The notes: generated by a model not told the origin, from the sequence alone. A DNA stretch of 39,992 nucleotides from an uncultured Burkholderiaceae bacterium (GCA_937871985.1 CALMPB010000095.1:1-39992); one strand, 5' to 3'. Positions 8,267 through 16,374 are shown, counted from the first letter of the stretch. Numbers and translations: made by a program.

Positions 8267-9292
8267 TCAGGTTTTAGCTTTTGCGGACGCCTTGACTGCG
8301 GAGAACGCGTCGTCTTTCACCGCCCGGGGCTCATATGGGTTCGCCAGGCGAGCAAGTTCGTCGTCCGACAGCACCACATCCATTGCGGCCACGGCTTCGT
8401 CAATGTGCTGAGGCTCAAGAGCCCCGCAAAGCACACTGCTGACATGCGGTTGCGCGTGTAGCCAGGCCAGTGCCACGCTGGAAGTCGAAATGTTTCGCTC
8501 GATGGCAATTTCTTGCGCGACCGCGAGAATGGCCAGATCGTTCGCCGATCCGTATAGCTGTTTGGCCTTTAAGTCGGAATTCAGACGGGCCGCCTCGCGG
8601 GCCGTCATGAGGGCGTGGTCGGATACGCTTCGAGTGAGCAACCCGCGTGCCAATGGGCTGTACACAATGAGTCCCAGACCATTGTTCAGGCACAGTGGGA
8701 TCATGTCGCGCTCGTCTTCGCGGTAGGCCAGGTTGTACTGGATTTGCATGCATGACAAGCGCGGCGCCGAGCGCCAGCGGTGCGCAAACACTGCCGGAGC
8801 TATCGTGGCCGCCGTAAAGTTGGAGGCGCCGACATACAGCACCTTGCCCGACTGGACTGCGCTGTCCAGCGCATCCAAGGTTTCATCAAGGGGGGTGGTG
8901 GGGTCGAAGCGATGTAATTGATAAATATCGATGTAGTCGGTTTTTAACCTGCGCAAGGAATCGTTCAGGCTGGCCAGAATATGCTTTTTTGACAGCCCCC
9001 CATGATTGGGCTGCGCGGACATTGGCAAACCGACCTTGGTTGCTATTACGGCATGGCGCCGGTTTCCGGATGCCGCTAAAGCATCGCCCAACGCTTCTTC
9101 ACTTTTCCCATGCGAATAAAAGTCTGCGGTATCGAACAAATTGATTCCCGCGTCCAGCGCTTTACGTACAAAGCGCGTGGCTTCTTTTCCGGGCAGTACC
9201 CAAGGCTGCCAATCTGGTGAGCCAAACGACATCATGCCCAGACTTACCTTAGAGACAACAAGCCCTGTTTGTCCCAAATTGCTGTATTTCAT
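8267..9292 (-). CDS. Aldo/keto reductase
   Basis: A 341-residue NADPH-dependent oxidoreductase with a TIM-barrel fold. The family tetrad is visible: Asp in INLFDTADFYSHG, Tyr in the same segment, Lys in AVIATKVGLPM, and His in IDIYQLHRFDPTTP. The cofactor-binding C-terminal part includes GLGLIVYSPLARGLL. It lies between the Rieske oxygenase (57-base gap) and the aldehyde dehydrogenase (15-base gap) in the leftward operon. It could interconvert an aromatic alcohol and aldehyde feeding the dehydrogenase. Some relatives reduce sugars or act as potassium-channel beta-like proteins, so the substrate remains open. Confidence 0.9.
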   Translation of the reverse strand: MKYSNLGQTGLVVSKVSLGMMSFGSPDWQPWVLPGKEATRFVRKALDAGINLFDTADFYSHGKSEEALGDALAASGNRRHAVIATKVGLPMSAQPNHGGLSKKHILASLNDSLRRLKTDYIDIYQLHRFDPTTPLDETLDALDSAVQSGKVLYVGASNFTAATIAPAVFAHRWRSAPRLSCMQIQYNLAYREDERDMIPLCLNNGLGLIVYSPLARGLLTRSVSDHALMTAREAARLNSDLKAKQLYGSANDLAILAVAQEIAIERNISTSSVALAWLHAQPHVSSVLCGALEPQHIDEAVAAMDVVLSDDELARLANPYEPRAVKDDAFSAVKASAKAKT

Positions 9293-9349
9293 TATTGTGG
9301 CTACCCTAAAATTCAGGAGTTGCGGCGAGTTGTGAGGCCTTGACTCGCA

Positions 9350-10384
9350 TCATTGTTTTTCAGCGGCGATCAGTGATTCCATGATGCGGCGATATCGAGC
9401 AGTGCCGCCATCGATTTCCAACAATACAAATTTTGGAGGTTGCCGGTAACGCTGCAATACTGTCTGCTGTCCTTCAATTACCGCTTTGTCCTGGAATTCG
9501 AACGCATAACGGCGTAGATCCGAGATCTTTTCGCGGATTTCCGTGTCGATGGGCTCGCCCCAGGTTATAGGGTTTTGCCGTGCGGCCGCAAAATGGTAAT
9601 GGCTGCTGGTTTCGGTTTCGGGTGTAAGAAAGTGCATGCCGTAAATGCCGGTTCCCTTTGAGCGGGGGCGTCCTGGATCTGTGACACCCGTATCATTGAG
9701 CATGCAGCCAGGAGCATCCCAGCGGATATCGGCCCACAAGTCGACGGTGCCGTTGTCGCGTTTGTACATAAGGTCGAAAAAGCCAGGAACCGGAGCGTTT
9801 GGTACTTCACGGGCCACCGTTACCTGATTGCCGTTTTGAGTAACCTCCAGGTTGGCCTTGATTGTTTCCTTGCTGCCCAGAATGCCGTCATGCAGAAAGG
9901 CGGTATGGCTTAGATCCATTAGGTTATCGATGACCAGGGCGTAATTGGCTTCCATGAGGATGTAGTCGCGTTTGCTGATTTCCATGCTGCCATCCAGCAC
10001 ATCGAAGTTTGGTATTAACGCCTCGTCCGCTGCTTTGGAACCCATCCAGATCCAGACGATCGAATGCTTTTCGCACACCGGGTAGGCCTGGATTTTGGCG
10101 TCTTTTGGAATGCGTCCGGAGGCGTGCGGGTTATGAACACAGGAACCTGAGCCGTCCAGTTCCAGGCCATGGTATGCGCATCGAATGTGGCCGTTCTCCG
10201 TTAGTGTTCCCATATGCAGAGGCGCCGCCCGGTGCGGGCATCTGTCTTCAATGGCTTGAACACGGCCGTTTTCGTCTCTGAAGAAAACAACGCCTTCGCC
10301 AAGCAGAGTGCGCGGCACAATTTTTCCACTCTCAAGATCTTTCGACCACATTGCCACGTACCAGCAATTTCTCAGAAATTCCAT
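9350..10384 (-). CDS. Rieske non-haem iron oxygenase, VanA-like (Rieske-1)
   Basis: A 344-residue terminal oxygenase of the vanillate O-demethylase type. The [2Fe-2S] Rieske ligands are in CPHRAAPLHMG and CAYHGLELDG (about residues 45-75). The mononuclear iron site is in LVIDNLMDLSHTAFLHDG. ATG at 10384 (MEFLRNCWYVAMW) is chosen over an in-frame ATG at 10411 because GGAGA lies seven bases upstream and VanA-type proteins start with this segment. It opens the leftward operon and is divergent from SBP-B. Such enzymes remove O-methyl groups or hydroxylate rings and need a separate reductase. No reductase gene is present in the window. Activity on a methoxylated aromatic is inferred from the family. 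Confidence 0.9.
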   Translation of the reverse strand: MEFLRNCWYVAMWSKDLESGKIVPRTLLGEGVVFFRDENGRVQAIEDRCPHRAAPLHMGTLTENGHIRCAYHGLELDGSGSCVHNPHASGRIPKDAKIQAYPVCEKHSIVWIWMGSKAADEALIPNFDVLDGSMEISKRDYILMEANYALVIDNLMDLSHTAFLHDGILGSKETIKANLEVTQNGNQVTVAREVPNAPVPGFFDLMYKRDNGTVDLWADIRWDAPGCMLNDTGVTDPGRPRSKGTGIYGMHFLTPETETSSHYHFAAARQNPITWGEPIDTEIREKISDLRRYAFEFQDKAVIEGQQTVLQRYRQPPKFVLLEIDGGTARYRRIMESLIAAEKQ

Positions 10385-10580
10385 CTTTGTCTCCGCGGTT
10401 GATGAGACCACACATTGGCTATTGTTTCGGCAACTTTACAAGGAGGGGCGGGAAATGGACAGTCGCATAAATAGGCGACAGACCAATCGCCTTCGTACTT
10501 GTATATTCAGGAAAAAAGTGGTTTACGGCCCTCAATTCAAGGGTTGGCACAGTGCCAGCTTATCGGCGGGACATGAACAA

Positions 10581-10598
10581 GGCTCCCTGCCGGGAGCC
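10581..10598. repeat. GC-rich hairpin in the divergent gap
   Basis: GGCTCCC (10581-10587) pairs perfectly with GGGAGCC (10592-10598) over the loop TGCC. No T-run follows on either strand, so it is not a typical terminator. It could insulate the two divergent operons or form an RNA structure in an upstream transcript. Confidence 0.5.
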
Positions 10599-10651
10599 CA
10601 ATCAAGCAAACGTCATTCCGTAAGGAGGAAGCAATCTCTAGAATAAATATA

Positions 10652-10680
10652 TTGACAATTTAACTTATTAAAATTAGACT
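10652..10680 (+). promoter_or_regulatory. Sigma-70 promoter of the SBP-B / homogentisate operon
   Basis: TTGACA (10652-10657), 17 bases, TAGACT (10675-10680). The architecture matches the SBP-A promoter at 2627-2655. It probably drives the whole rightward operon through the homogentisate dioxygenase gene. Confidence 0.7.
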
Positions 10681-10682
10681 TT

Positions 10683-10699
10683 TTATCATTAAATAATAA
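10683..10699 (+). promoter_or_regulatory. Palindromic operator candidate before SBP-B
   Basis: TTATCATTAAATAATAA, identical to 2659-2675 and also 41 bases before the start codon. It begins two bases after the -10 hexamer. It is the most likely site for common control of the two binding proteins. Confidence 0.5.
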
Positions 10700-10722
10700 A
10701 AAGGTTCAAAAAATAAACCTTT
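10700..10722 (+). other. Small leader hairpin of SBP-B mRNA
   Basis: AAAGGTT (10700-10706) pairs with AACCTTT (10716-10722) around a nine-base loop, upstream of AGGAG at 10730-10734. The SBP-A leader forms a comparable stem with different bases and a register shift of one. Confidence 0.3.
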
Positions 10723-10740
10723 ACAAGACAGGAGACAGTA

Positions 10741-11889
10741 ATGCGAAGCTTTCAAAAATTACTTGTTGGACTAGCTGTTTGCGCTACATTTGGATCGGCT
10801 CACGCGGATATCAAGGTGGGTGTGATTCTGTCGTTGACAGGGCAAGCCGCCTCAGTGGGAATCCCCGAGAGGGAAACCGTAGCTATGTGGCCTAAAGAGA
10901 TTGCGGGGCAGAAGCTCGACGTCATTGTCCTGGACGGGGCGTCGGATCCGACCGCGGCGGCTTTGGCTGCGCGCAAGCTCACAAGCGAGCACAAGGTGGA
11001 CATGTTGGTGGGCCCATCGGTGACGCCCACTGCGTTGGCGGCCATGCAGGTGGCGGGTGAATCCAAGACGCCCATGATGGCCTTGTCCGGGGGCGGTGCG
11101 ATTATCTATCCCCAAGAGGGCGCGCGCACCTGGGTGTTCAAGATGCCGCCTTCCGAAGAGATCCAGCTCAATAAAATCTTCAACAGCATGAAGAAACGTG
11201 GTGAAAAGACGCTGTCCATCATCGGCATGAACAACGCCTATGGTCAGGTATTCATCGACGAGGCCAAGAAGTTCGCGCCGGCGGCTGGAATCAAGATCGT
11301 CAGTGTTGAGCGATTCGGCGGCACGGACACCAGCTTCGTTTCCCAAGCTCTGAAAATCATTGCGGCCAAGCCCGCCGCCGTTCTCATCGCCGCCGCAGGG
11401 ACGCCCGCGGCCATGCCGCAGATCGAGCTCAAGAACCGCGGCTATGCCGGAACTCAATACCAGACGCAGGCCGTTGCCAATAACGACTACCTGCGTATCG
11501 GCGGCAAGGCGATCGAGGGCACCCTCATGACGGTGGCTCCTATGCTCGTGGCTGAGCAATTGCCTGATAACAATGTGATCAAGCCGGTGGCGCTATCCTA
11601 TGTCAAGGAGTTCGAGAAAAAGCATGGGCCGGGATCGACCTCGTTGTTTGGAGGTATGGCGTGGGATGCGTATTTGTTCCTGGAGCACGTCGTTCCTGTC
11701 GCTCTGAAAAAGGCTAAGCCCGGCACGCCGGAATTCCGATTGGCGCTTCGTGATGCATTTGAAAACGTCAAGGATCTGGTGGTGACGCAGGGCGTCTATA
11801 GCTTGACGAAAGAGGATCATAACGGCGCGGATGAACGCAGCCAGGTGTTGGTCGAGGTTAAAGATGGCAAATGGAAATATGTCGATTGA
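10741..11889 (+). CDS. ABC-type periplasmic substrate-binding protein (SBP-B)
   Basis: A 382-residue Peripla_BP_6 binding protein with a signal peptide ending GSAHA at residue 22 and the same layout as SBP-A. Identity to SBP-A is about 81% by hand count with no gaps. Differences cluster around residues 36-56 and in the C-terminal quarter. It is the first gene of the rightward operon, 27 bases before the flavin hydroxylase, which links its ligand to the arylacetate / homogentisate pathway. No permease or ATPase genes are adjacent. The first 20 codons are AT-rich compared with SBP-A, so the copies have diverged in codon use as well as sequence. The ligand is inferred from context only. Confidence 0.9.
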   Translation: MRSFQKLLVGLAVCATFGSAHADIKVGVILSLTGQAASVGIPERETVAMWPKEIAGQKLDVIVLDGASDPTAAALAARKLTSEHKVDMLVGPSVTPTALAAMQVAGESKTPMMALSGGGAIIYPQEGARTWVFKMPPSEEIQLNKIFNSMKKRGEKTLSIIGMNNAYGQVFIDEAKKFAPAAGIKIVSVERFGGTDTSFVSQALKIIAAKPAAVLIAAAGTPAAMPQIELKNRGYAGTQYQTQAVANNDYLRIGGKAIEGTLMTVAPMLVAEQLPDNNVIKPVALSYVKEFEKKHGPGSTSLFGGMAWDAYLFLEHVVPVALKKAKPGTPEFRLALRDAFENVKDLVVTQGVYSLTKEDHNGADERSQVLVEVKDGKWKYVD

Positions 11890-11916
11890 TCGAAAGGTTG
11901 TTTTAACGGACGCGAC

Positions 11917-13638
11917 ATGAGCATAGAATTAAAGCCATATCCCTTCGAGTTCATCAAGCGGCAAGCCAGGCCGCGCGATGGCTCGGAAACCGAGCATCAC
12001 GGTGTTGTCATTGTCGGCGGCGGGGTGGCGGGTCTTACCGCCGCCCTGGCTCTGGCGGTGCAGGGCATAAAGTCCGTGGTCATCGAGGCGGACGATTCCG
12101 TCTGCTTCGGCAGCCGCGCCATCTGCATTTCACGGCGCAGCCTGGAAATCTTCGAAAGGCTGGGCGCCGTTGGCGAAATTCTTGAAAAAGGCCTGCCCTG
12201 GACGGGTGGCCGTTCGTATTACCGCAACCAGGAGGTGCTGCATTTTTCGATGCCGCACGATGCCAACCAGCATCTGCCTCCCATGATCAACATCGAGCAG
12301 TACTACATCGAGGAATACCTCGTGCGTGCGCTCGAGCCTTATTCCGGGCTGGCCGACATACGCTGGGCCAATCGGATAACGGGTGTCGCGCCGCAGGACG
12401 ACGGCGTCCTGCTCGACGTCGAACAAGACGGCAAGCCGTACCGCATCCAGGCCGATTGGGTCATGGCGTGCGACGGCGGCCGCAGCAAGGTGCGCGAAGC
12501 CCTGGGCCTGCATTTGCAGGGAACTGCCTACGAAGGCATCTACATTATTGCGGACATTGCGCTGAAAAGCGCCCTGCCCACCGAAAGGCTGGCCTGGTTC
12601 GATCCGCCGTCGAATCCGGGTTCGACCATACTCATGCACAAGCAGCCCGACGACATCTGGCGCATCGACTACCAGATCCGGGACGACGAAGACCCCCAAG
12701 AAGCCGTCAAGGCCGAAAACGTTTTGCCGCGGGTCCAGGCGCACCTCGAAATGATAGGCGAGACCGCCGAATGGTCGCCGCTGTGGATCTCGCTGTACAA
12801 GGCCAACGCGCTCACGCTGGACAGCTATCGGCACGGCCGCGTGCTGTTCGCCGGTGATGCGGCGCATCTGGTGCCGATCTTCGGCGTGCGCGGCGCCAAC
12901 TCGGCCATCGACGACGTCGACAACATGGCCTGGAAGCTGGCGGCCGTCGTGAACGGGCGGGCGGATCCGTCGCTGCTCGATTCCTACTCGGTCGAGCGCG
13001 TTTTCGCGGCGCGCGAAAACTTGAGGCAAGGCATGAAAAGCACCGAATTCATGGCCCCGCCCACGTTTGCATTCCAGATGATGCGCGAGGCGGTGCTCGA
13101 CCTGGCCCTGGACACTCCGGGCGTCCGGTCCCTGATCAATCCGCGCCAGACCAGCGCCATTCATTACGAACACTCTCCCGCCGTCGCCGCCGGCGACCAC
13201 GATGCCGGATTCATCGCGGGGCCGCAGCGCGGCGCGGTTCTGCAAAGCGCGCCATTGCGGCATGTGGATGCCCAGGGGCATGAGTCGACCGTGCATGTCA
13301 CGCAGCTGGTTCGGGCGGGCGAGTTTTTGGTGCTGGCTTTCGGCGATGCCGCGCGCCTGCCGGGCGACCTGAATCAGGCCGTCGCGAGCCTGCGCGAGGC
13401 CGGGCTTGGAGTCCGCGCCCTGGCTGTATGCCGCCGGGAGCAAGATGCCGGCGGCGGCGAATATCTTGTCGATCCGGACGGCAAGGTGGCTGAACTCTAT
13501 GGCGCCCAGACGGGCGGGGTGTATGTGGTGCGGCCCGATGGGCATGTTTTCGGCCGCTGGCTTGCCTTGCCGGGACAGGAGCTCGTCGACGCCCTGGCTG
13601 TTCTGCTGGACAAGGCAACTGAACGGAGGTCCGCATGA
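11917..13638 (+). CDS. FAD-dependent aromatic hydroxylase, candidate 3-hydroxyphenylacetate 6-hydroxylase
   Basis: A 573-residue class A flavoprotein. The FAD motif VVIVGGGVAGLTAALAL begins near residue 30, the DG motif is in WVMACDGGRSKVREALGLHL, and the GD motif in GRVLFAGDAAHLVPIFGVRG near residue 307. A thioredoxin-like C-terminal domain ends with YVVRPDGHVFGRWLAL. It overlaps the DUF2783 gene by ATGA and lies in the operon of homogentisate dioxygenase. In Pseudomonas putida U a large flavoprotein (MhaA) and a small partner (MhaB) convert 3-hydroxyphenylacetate to homogentisate. The gene pairing here matches that arrangement. The substrate is therefore a reasoned inference. MhpA-type hydroxylation of another phenolic acid is the alternative. 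Confidence 0.88.
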   Translation: MSIELKPYPFEFIKRQARPRDGSETEHHGVVIVGGGVAGLTAALALAVQGIKSVVIEADDSVCFGSRAICISRRSLEIFERLGAVGEILEKGLPWTGGRSYYRNQEVLHFSMPHDANQHLPPMINIEQYYIEEYLVRALEPYSGLADIRWANRITGVAPQDDGVLLDVEQDGKPYRIQADWVMACDGGRSKVREALGLHLQGTAYEGIYIIADIALKSALPTERLAWFDPPSNPGSTILMHKQPDDIWRIDYQIRDDEDPQEAVKAENVLPRVQAHLEMIGETAEWSPLWISLYKANALTLDSYRHGRVLFAGDAAHLVPIFGVRGANSAIDDVDNMAWKLAAVVNGRADPSLLDSYSVERVFAARENLRQGMKSTEFMAPPTFAFQMMREAVLDLALDTPGVRSLINPRQTSAIHYEHSPAVAAGDHDAGFIAGPQRGAVLQSAPLRHVDAQGHESTVHVTQLVRAGEFLVLAFGDAARLPGDLNQAVASLREAGLGVRALAVCRREQDAGGGEYLVDPDGKVAELYGAQTGGVYVVRPDGHVFGRWLALPGQELVDALAVLLDKATERRSA

Positions 13639-13808
13639 ACGATCTCGAACTGGATGCCGTGTATACGGAATTGTGCCGGGTGCTAGGTGAGGCCGGCGAA
13701 CAAAAAGCCTTGACGCTGCTGGGCCGCTTCGCCCTGTTGGCCATGCTGGAAATCGACGACGCGGATCGCCTCAAGGCATTGATAGCGCGGGCTGCGCAAA
13801 GCGCTTGA
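13635..13808 (+). CDS. DUF2783 small protein, candidate hydroxylase coupling subunit
   Basis: A 57-residue acidic, helical protein starting MNDLELDAVYTELCRVLGEA. Its start codon overlaps the stop of the hydroxylase gene (ATGA), with GGAGG upstream in the hydroxylase coding sequence. Size, composition and position fit DUF2783, a family of about 60 residues found beside FAD-dependent aromatic hydroxylases. The small MhaB partner of 3-hydroxyphenylacetate hydroxylase is a comparable case. No catalytic motif is present, so a role in complex formation or coupling is inferred. The next gene starts 26 bases after its stop. Confidence 0.75.
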   Translation: MNDLELDAVYTELCRVLGEAGEQKALTLLGRFALLAMLEIDDADRLKALIARAAQSA

Positions 13809-13834
13809 CTCGCGAGTTTACGGAGACTGGAATC

Positions 13835-14941
13835 ATGTTCATGAAGAACTGCTGGTATGTGGCCGGTTGGTCGCATGAGGTCGAGGCGGATGGTTTGATG
13901 GCGCGCACCATTTGCGGCAAGCGGCTGGTTTTCTGGCGCGACGAGGCCGGCGTCATCCATGCGCTGGACGACCGCTGCTGCCATCGCGGCGCACCGCTTT
14001 CCATAGGGCGCAAAGAAGGCGATAACGTCCGGTGCATGTACCACGGCTTTCTTTTCAATCCGGCCGGCGCCTGTATCGAGATCCCCGGCCAGTCCCAGAT
14101 TCCCCCCAAGGCGCATGTGCGCAGCTACGCGGTGGTCGAGCGCCATCGCTGGATATGGCTGTGGATGGGCGATGCCGCGTCGGCGGACGAAAGCCTGATT
14201 CCCGACACGCACTGGCTGGACGATCCGGACTGGGCCTGCACCAAGCCGGGCCGCCTGCACTACGACGTCAACTATCAATTGGTGAACGACAATCTGCTGG
14301 ATTTCTCGCATCTTTCCTATGTGCACGCCAATACTCTGGGCGGCTCGGAAGAATATGCGCAACTGCGTTCCAAAATAGAGCGCCTGCCGCGCGGCTTGCG
14401 CATCTCGCGCTGGTTCATGGACCGGCCGGCGGCGCCGTTCGTGGCCAAGCTGCTGGCGGCCAAGGGCATGACGGGCAATGTCGACCGCTGGAACAATTAC
14501 GACTTCCTGCTGCCGGGCGTGCTGATCATGGACTCGGGCTTTGCGCCGGCCGGCCAGGGTGCGGAAAAAGGCAACCGGGAGGGCGGTATCGAGTTCCGCC
14601 ATTGCCAGGTGGTAACGCCCGAAACCGAGAACTCCTGCCACTACTTCTTTGCCCAGCCGCGCAACTTCGACAAGGACAAGCTCGAGGTCAGCGAGGCGCT
14701 GTACACCAGCATACTGGCGGCCTTCGAAGAAGACCGCGCCATCATCACCTCGCAGGCCGAGAACATTGCCGCCGATCCGTCGTTCGAACCGGTCGCCTGC
14801 GGCCTGGATTCCGCCCTGGGCCAGTTCCGCTGGCTCATCGAGCAGCAGATCAAACAGGAGGCGCAGGCCGAAGCCGCCGTGCGGCACGATGGCGCCGCCG
14901 ACGCTGCGCCGGCGCAATTTGCCCGCACCGTGGCGGGCTGA
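13835..14941 (+). CDS. Rieske non-haem iron oxygenase, VanA-like (Rieske-2)
   Basis: A 368-residue terminal oxygenase. Rieske cluster ligands are in CCHRGAPLSIG and CMYHGFLFNP, and the iron-site histidines are in LVNDNLLDFSHLSYVHANTLG. The start MFMKNCWYVAGW matches VanA-type proteins. ATG at 13835 is chosen because GGAG lies nine bases upstream. It resembles Rieske-1 in layout but clearly differs in sequence. Unlike Rieske-1 it has an alanine-rich C-terminal tail. It lies between the DUF2783 gene and homogentisate dioxygenase, which suggests it supplies a hydroxylated arylacetate, for example by O-demethylation of a methoxy precursor. No dedicated ferredoxin reductase gene is present in the window. 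Confidence 0.9.
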   Translation: MFMKNCWYVAGWSHEVEADGLMARTICGKRLVFWRDEAGVIHALDDRCCHRGAPLSIGRKEGDNVRCMYHGFLFNPAGACIEIPGQSQIPPKAHVRSYAVVERHRWIWLWMGDAASADESLIPDTHWLDDPDWACTKPGRLHYDVNYQLVNDNLLDFSHLSYVHANTLGGSEEYAQLRSKIERLPRGLRISRWFMDRPAAPFVAKLLAAKGMTGNVDRWNNYDFLLPGVLIMDSGFAPAGQGAEKGNREGGIEFRHCQVVTPETENSCHYFFAQPRNFDKDKLEVSEALYTSILAAFEEDRAIITSQAENIAADPSFEPVACGLDSALGQFRWLIEQQIKQEAQAEAAVRHDGAADAAPAQFARTVAG

Positions 14942-14950
14942 GGAATGACC

Positions 14951-16291
14951 ATGAAACAGAAAAACAGCGCAGCATCCGGCCACGCAACGTCATTGAACGC
15001 CGGTTATATGTCGGGCTTCGGCAACGAACATGCCACCGAGGCTTTGCCCGGCGCCTTGCCGACGGGCCGCAACTCGCCGCAGCGTGCGGCCTACGGCCTG
15101 TATGCCGAGCAATTGTCGGGCACGGCCTTTACGGCGCCGCGCAGCCATAACCGGCGTTCGTGGGTTTACCGGATACGGCCTGCCGCGGTGCACAAGCCTT
15201 TCACGCCGCTGGAAAACGGCCGCATCGTCGGCGATTTCGGCGCCGTGCCGCCGACGACGCCCAATCAACTGCGCTGGGATCCTCTGCCCATGCCCTCGGC
15301 GCCGACCGATTTCGTCGATGGGCTGGTGACCATGGCCGGCAACGGTTCGGCCGAGCACATGAGCGGCTGCGCGATTCATATGTATGCCGCCAATGCGTCG
15401 ATGCAGGGGCGCTATTTCTACAATGCGGACGGCGAGCTGCTGATCGTGCCGCAACAAGGCCGGCTGCATCTGGCCACCGAGATGGGCGTCATCGATATCG
15501 AACCGCTGGAGATCGCCGTGGTGCCGCGGGGCGTCCGGTTCCGCGTCGACCTGCCGGACGGCAAGGCGCGCGGCTATGTCTGCGAGAATTTCGGCGCGCC
15601 CTTCCAGTTGCCCGACATGGGGCCCATCGGTTCGAACGGGCTGGCGCTGCCGCGCGATTTTCTTGCTCCGCAGGCGGCCTACGAGGACATCGACGGAGAT
15701 TTTGAACTGGTGGCCAAGTTCGGCGGACGGATGTGGCGGGCCGACATCCATCATTCGCCGTTGGACGTGGTGGCCTGGCACGGCAACTACACGCCCTACA
15801 AGTACGATTTGCGGCGTTTCAACACCATAGGCTCGATCAGCTTCGACCATCCCGACCCATCCATCTTCCTGGTGCTGCAGTCGCCCAGCGATACTCCGGG
15901 CGTCGACACCATCGATTTCGTCATCTTTCCGCCGCGCTGGCTGGTGGCCGAGAACACGTTCCGGCCGCCCTGGTTCCACCGCAATGTCGCCAGCGAATTC
16001 ATGGGCCTCATCACGGGCGTCTACGATGCCAAGGCCGAGGGCTTCTTGCCGGGCGGCGGCAGCCTGCACAATTGCATGACGGCCCATGGCCCGGATGCCG
16101 ACACGTTCGAGAAGGCATCCGCGTCCGATACGTCGGCGCCGCACAAGGTCGAGGACACCATGGCGTTCATGTTCGAAACCCGCAACGTCATCAAGCCGAC
16201 GAGTTTTGCGCTGGAGTCCTCGCAGTTGCAAGCCGATTACTACGAGTGCTGGCAGGGCCTGGCGAAGCATTTCGACCCAAGCCGCGCCTGA
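14951..16291 (+). CDS. hmgA: Homogentisate 1,2-dioxygenase
   Basis: Predicted to open the ring of homogentisate with O2 and Fe(II), giving maleylacetoacetate. The 446-residue product carries the family signature from its N-terminus ([13 protein letters not shown]), the segment [17 protein letters not shown] with metal-ligand His and Glu near residues 341-350, and [12 protein letters not shown] near residue 370. ATG at 14951 has AGGA six bases upstream. An ATG at 14945 in the same frame is too close to that site. It is the last gene of the rightward operon. Maleylacetoacetate isomerase and fumarylacetoacetase, often its neighbours, are absent, so the lower pathway must be encoded elsewhere. 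Confidence 0.97.
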   Translation: MKQKNSAASGHATSLNAGYMSGFGNEHATEALPGALPTGRNSPQRAAYGLYAEQLSGTAFTAPRSHNRRSWVYRIRPAAVHKPFTPLENGRIVGDFGAVPPTTPNQLRWDPLPMPSAPTDFVDGLVTMAGNGSAEHMSGCAIHMYAANASMQGRYFYNADGELLIVPQQGRLHLATEMGVIDIEPLEIAVVPRGVRFRVDLPDGKARGYVCENFGAPFQLPDMGPIGSNGLALPRDFLAPQAAYEDIDGDFELVAKFGGRMWRADIHHSPLDVVAWHGNYTPYKYDLRRFNTIGSISFDHPDPSIFLVLQSPSDTPGVDTIDFVIFPPRWLVAENTFRPPWFHRNVASEFMGLITGVYDAKAEGFLPGGGSLHNCMTAHGPDADTFEKASASDTSAPHKVEDTMAFMFETRNVIKPTSFALESSQLQADYYECWQGLAKHFDPSRA

Positions 16292-16353
16292 TCGGCGCAG
16301 TCCGTCCACGGCCATGTACAGCCTGGCCGCGCGACGGCGCACGCCGACATGAG

Positions 16354-16374
16354 GCCCGCCGGTTAACGGCGGGC
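16354..16374. terminator. Hairpin between convergent hmgA and SET genes
   Basis: GCCCGCCG (16354-16361) pairs perfectly with CGGCGGGC (16367-16374) over loop GTTAA, 62 bases after the hmgA stop. Only a TT follows on the + strand, so it is a weak intrinsic terminator at best. Its place between convergent genes fits that role. Confidence 0.55.

Larger units (their letters stand above)
10385..10740. promoter_or_regulatory. Divergent regulatory gap between the two catabolic operons
   Basis: This 356-base gap holds no convincing gene. It is AT-rich toward the right end and carries a GC hairpin (10581-10598), the SBP-B promoter (10652-10680), a palindrome (10683-10699) and a leader stem. The promoter of the left operon must lie in its left half, but I could not pick hexamers there with confidence. 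From about 10625 rightward it is clearly homologous to the region before SBP-A (from about 2600). Confidence 0.6.
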
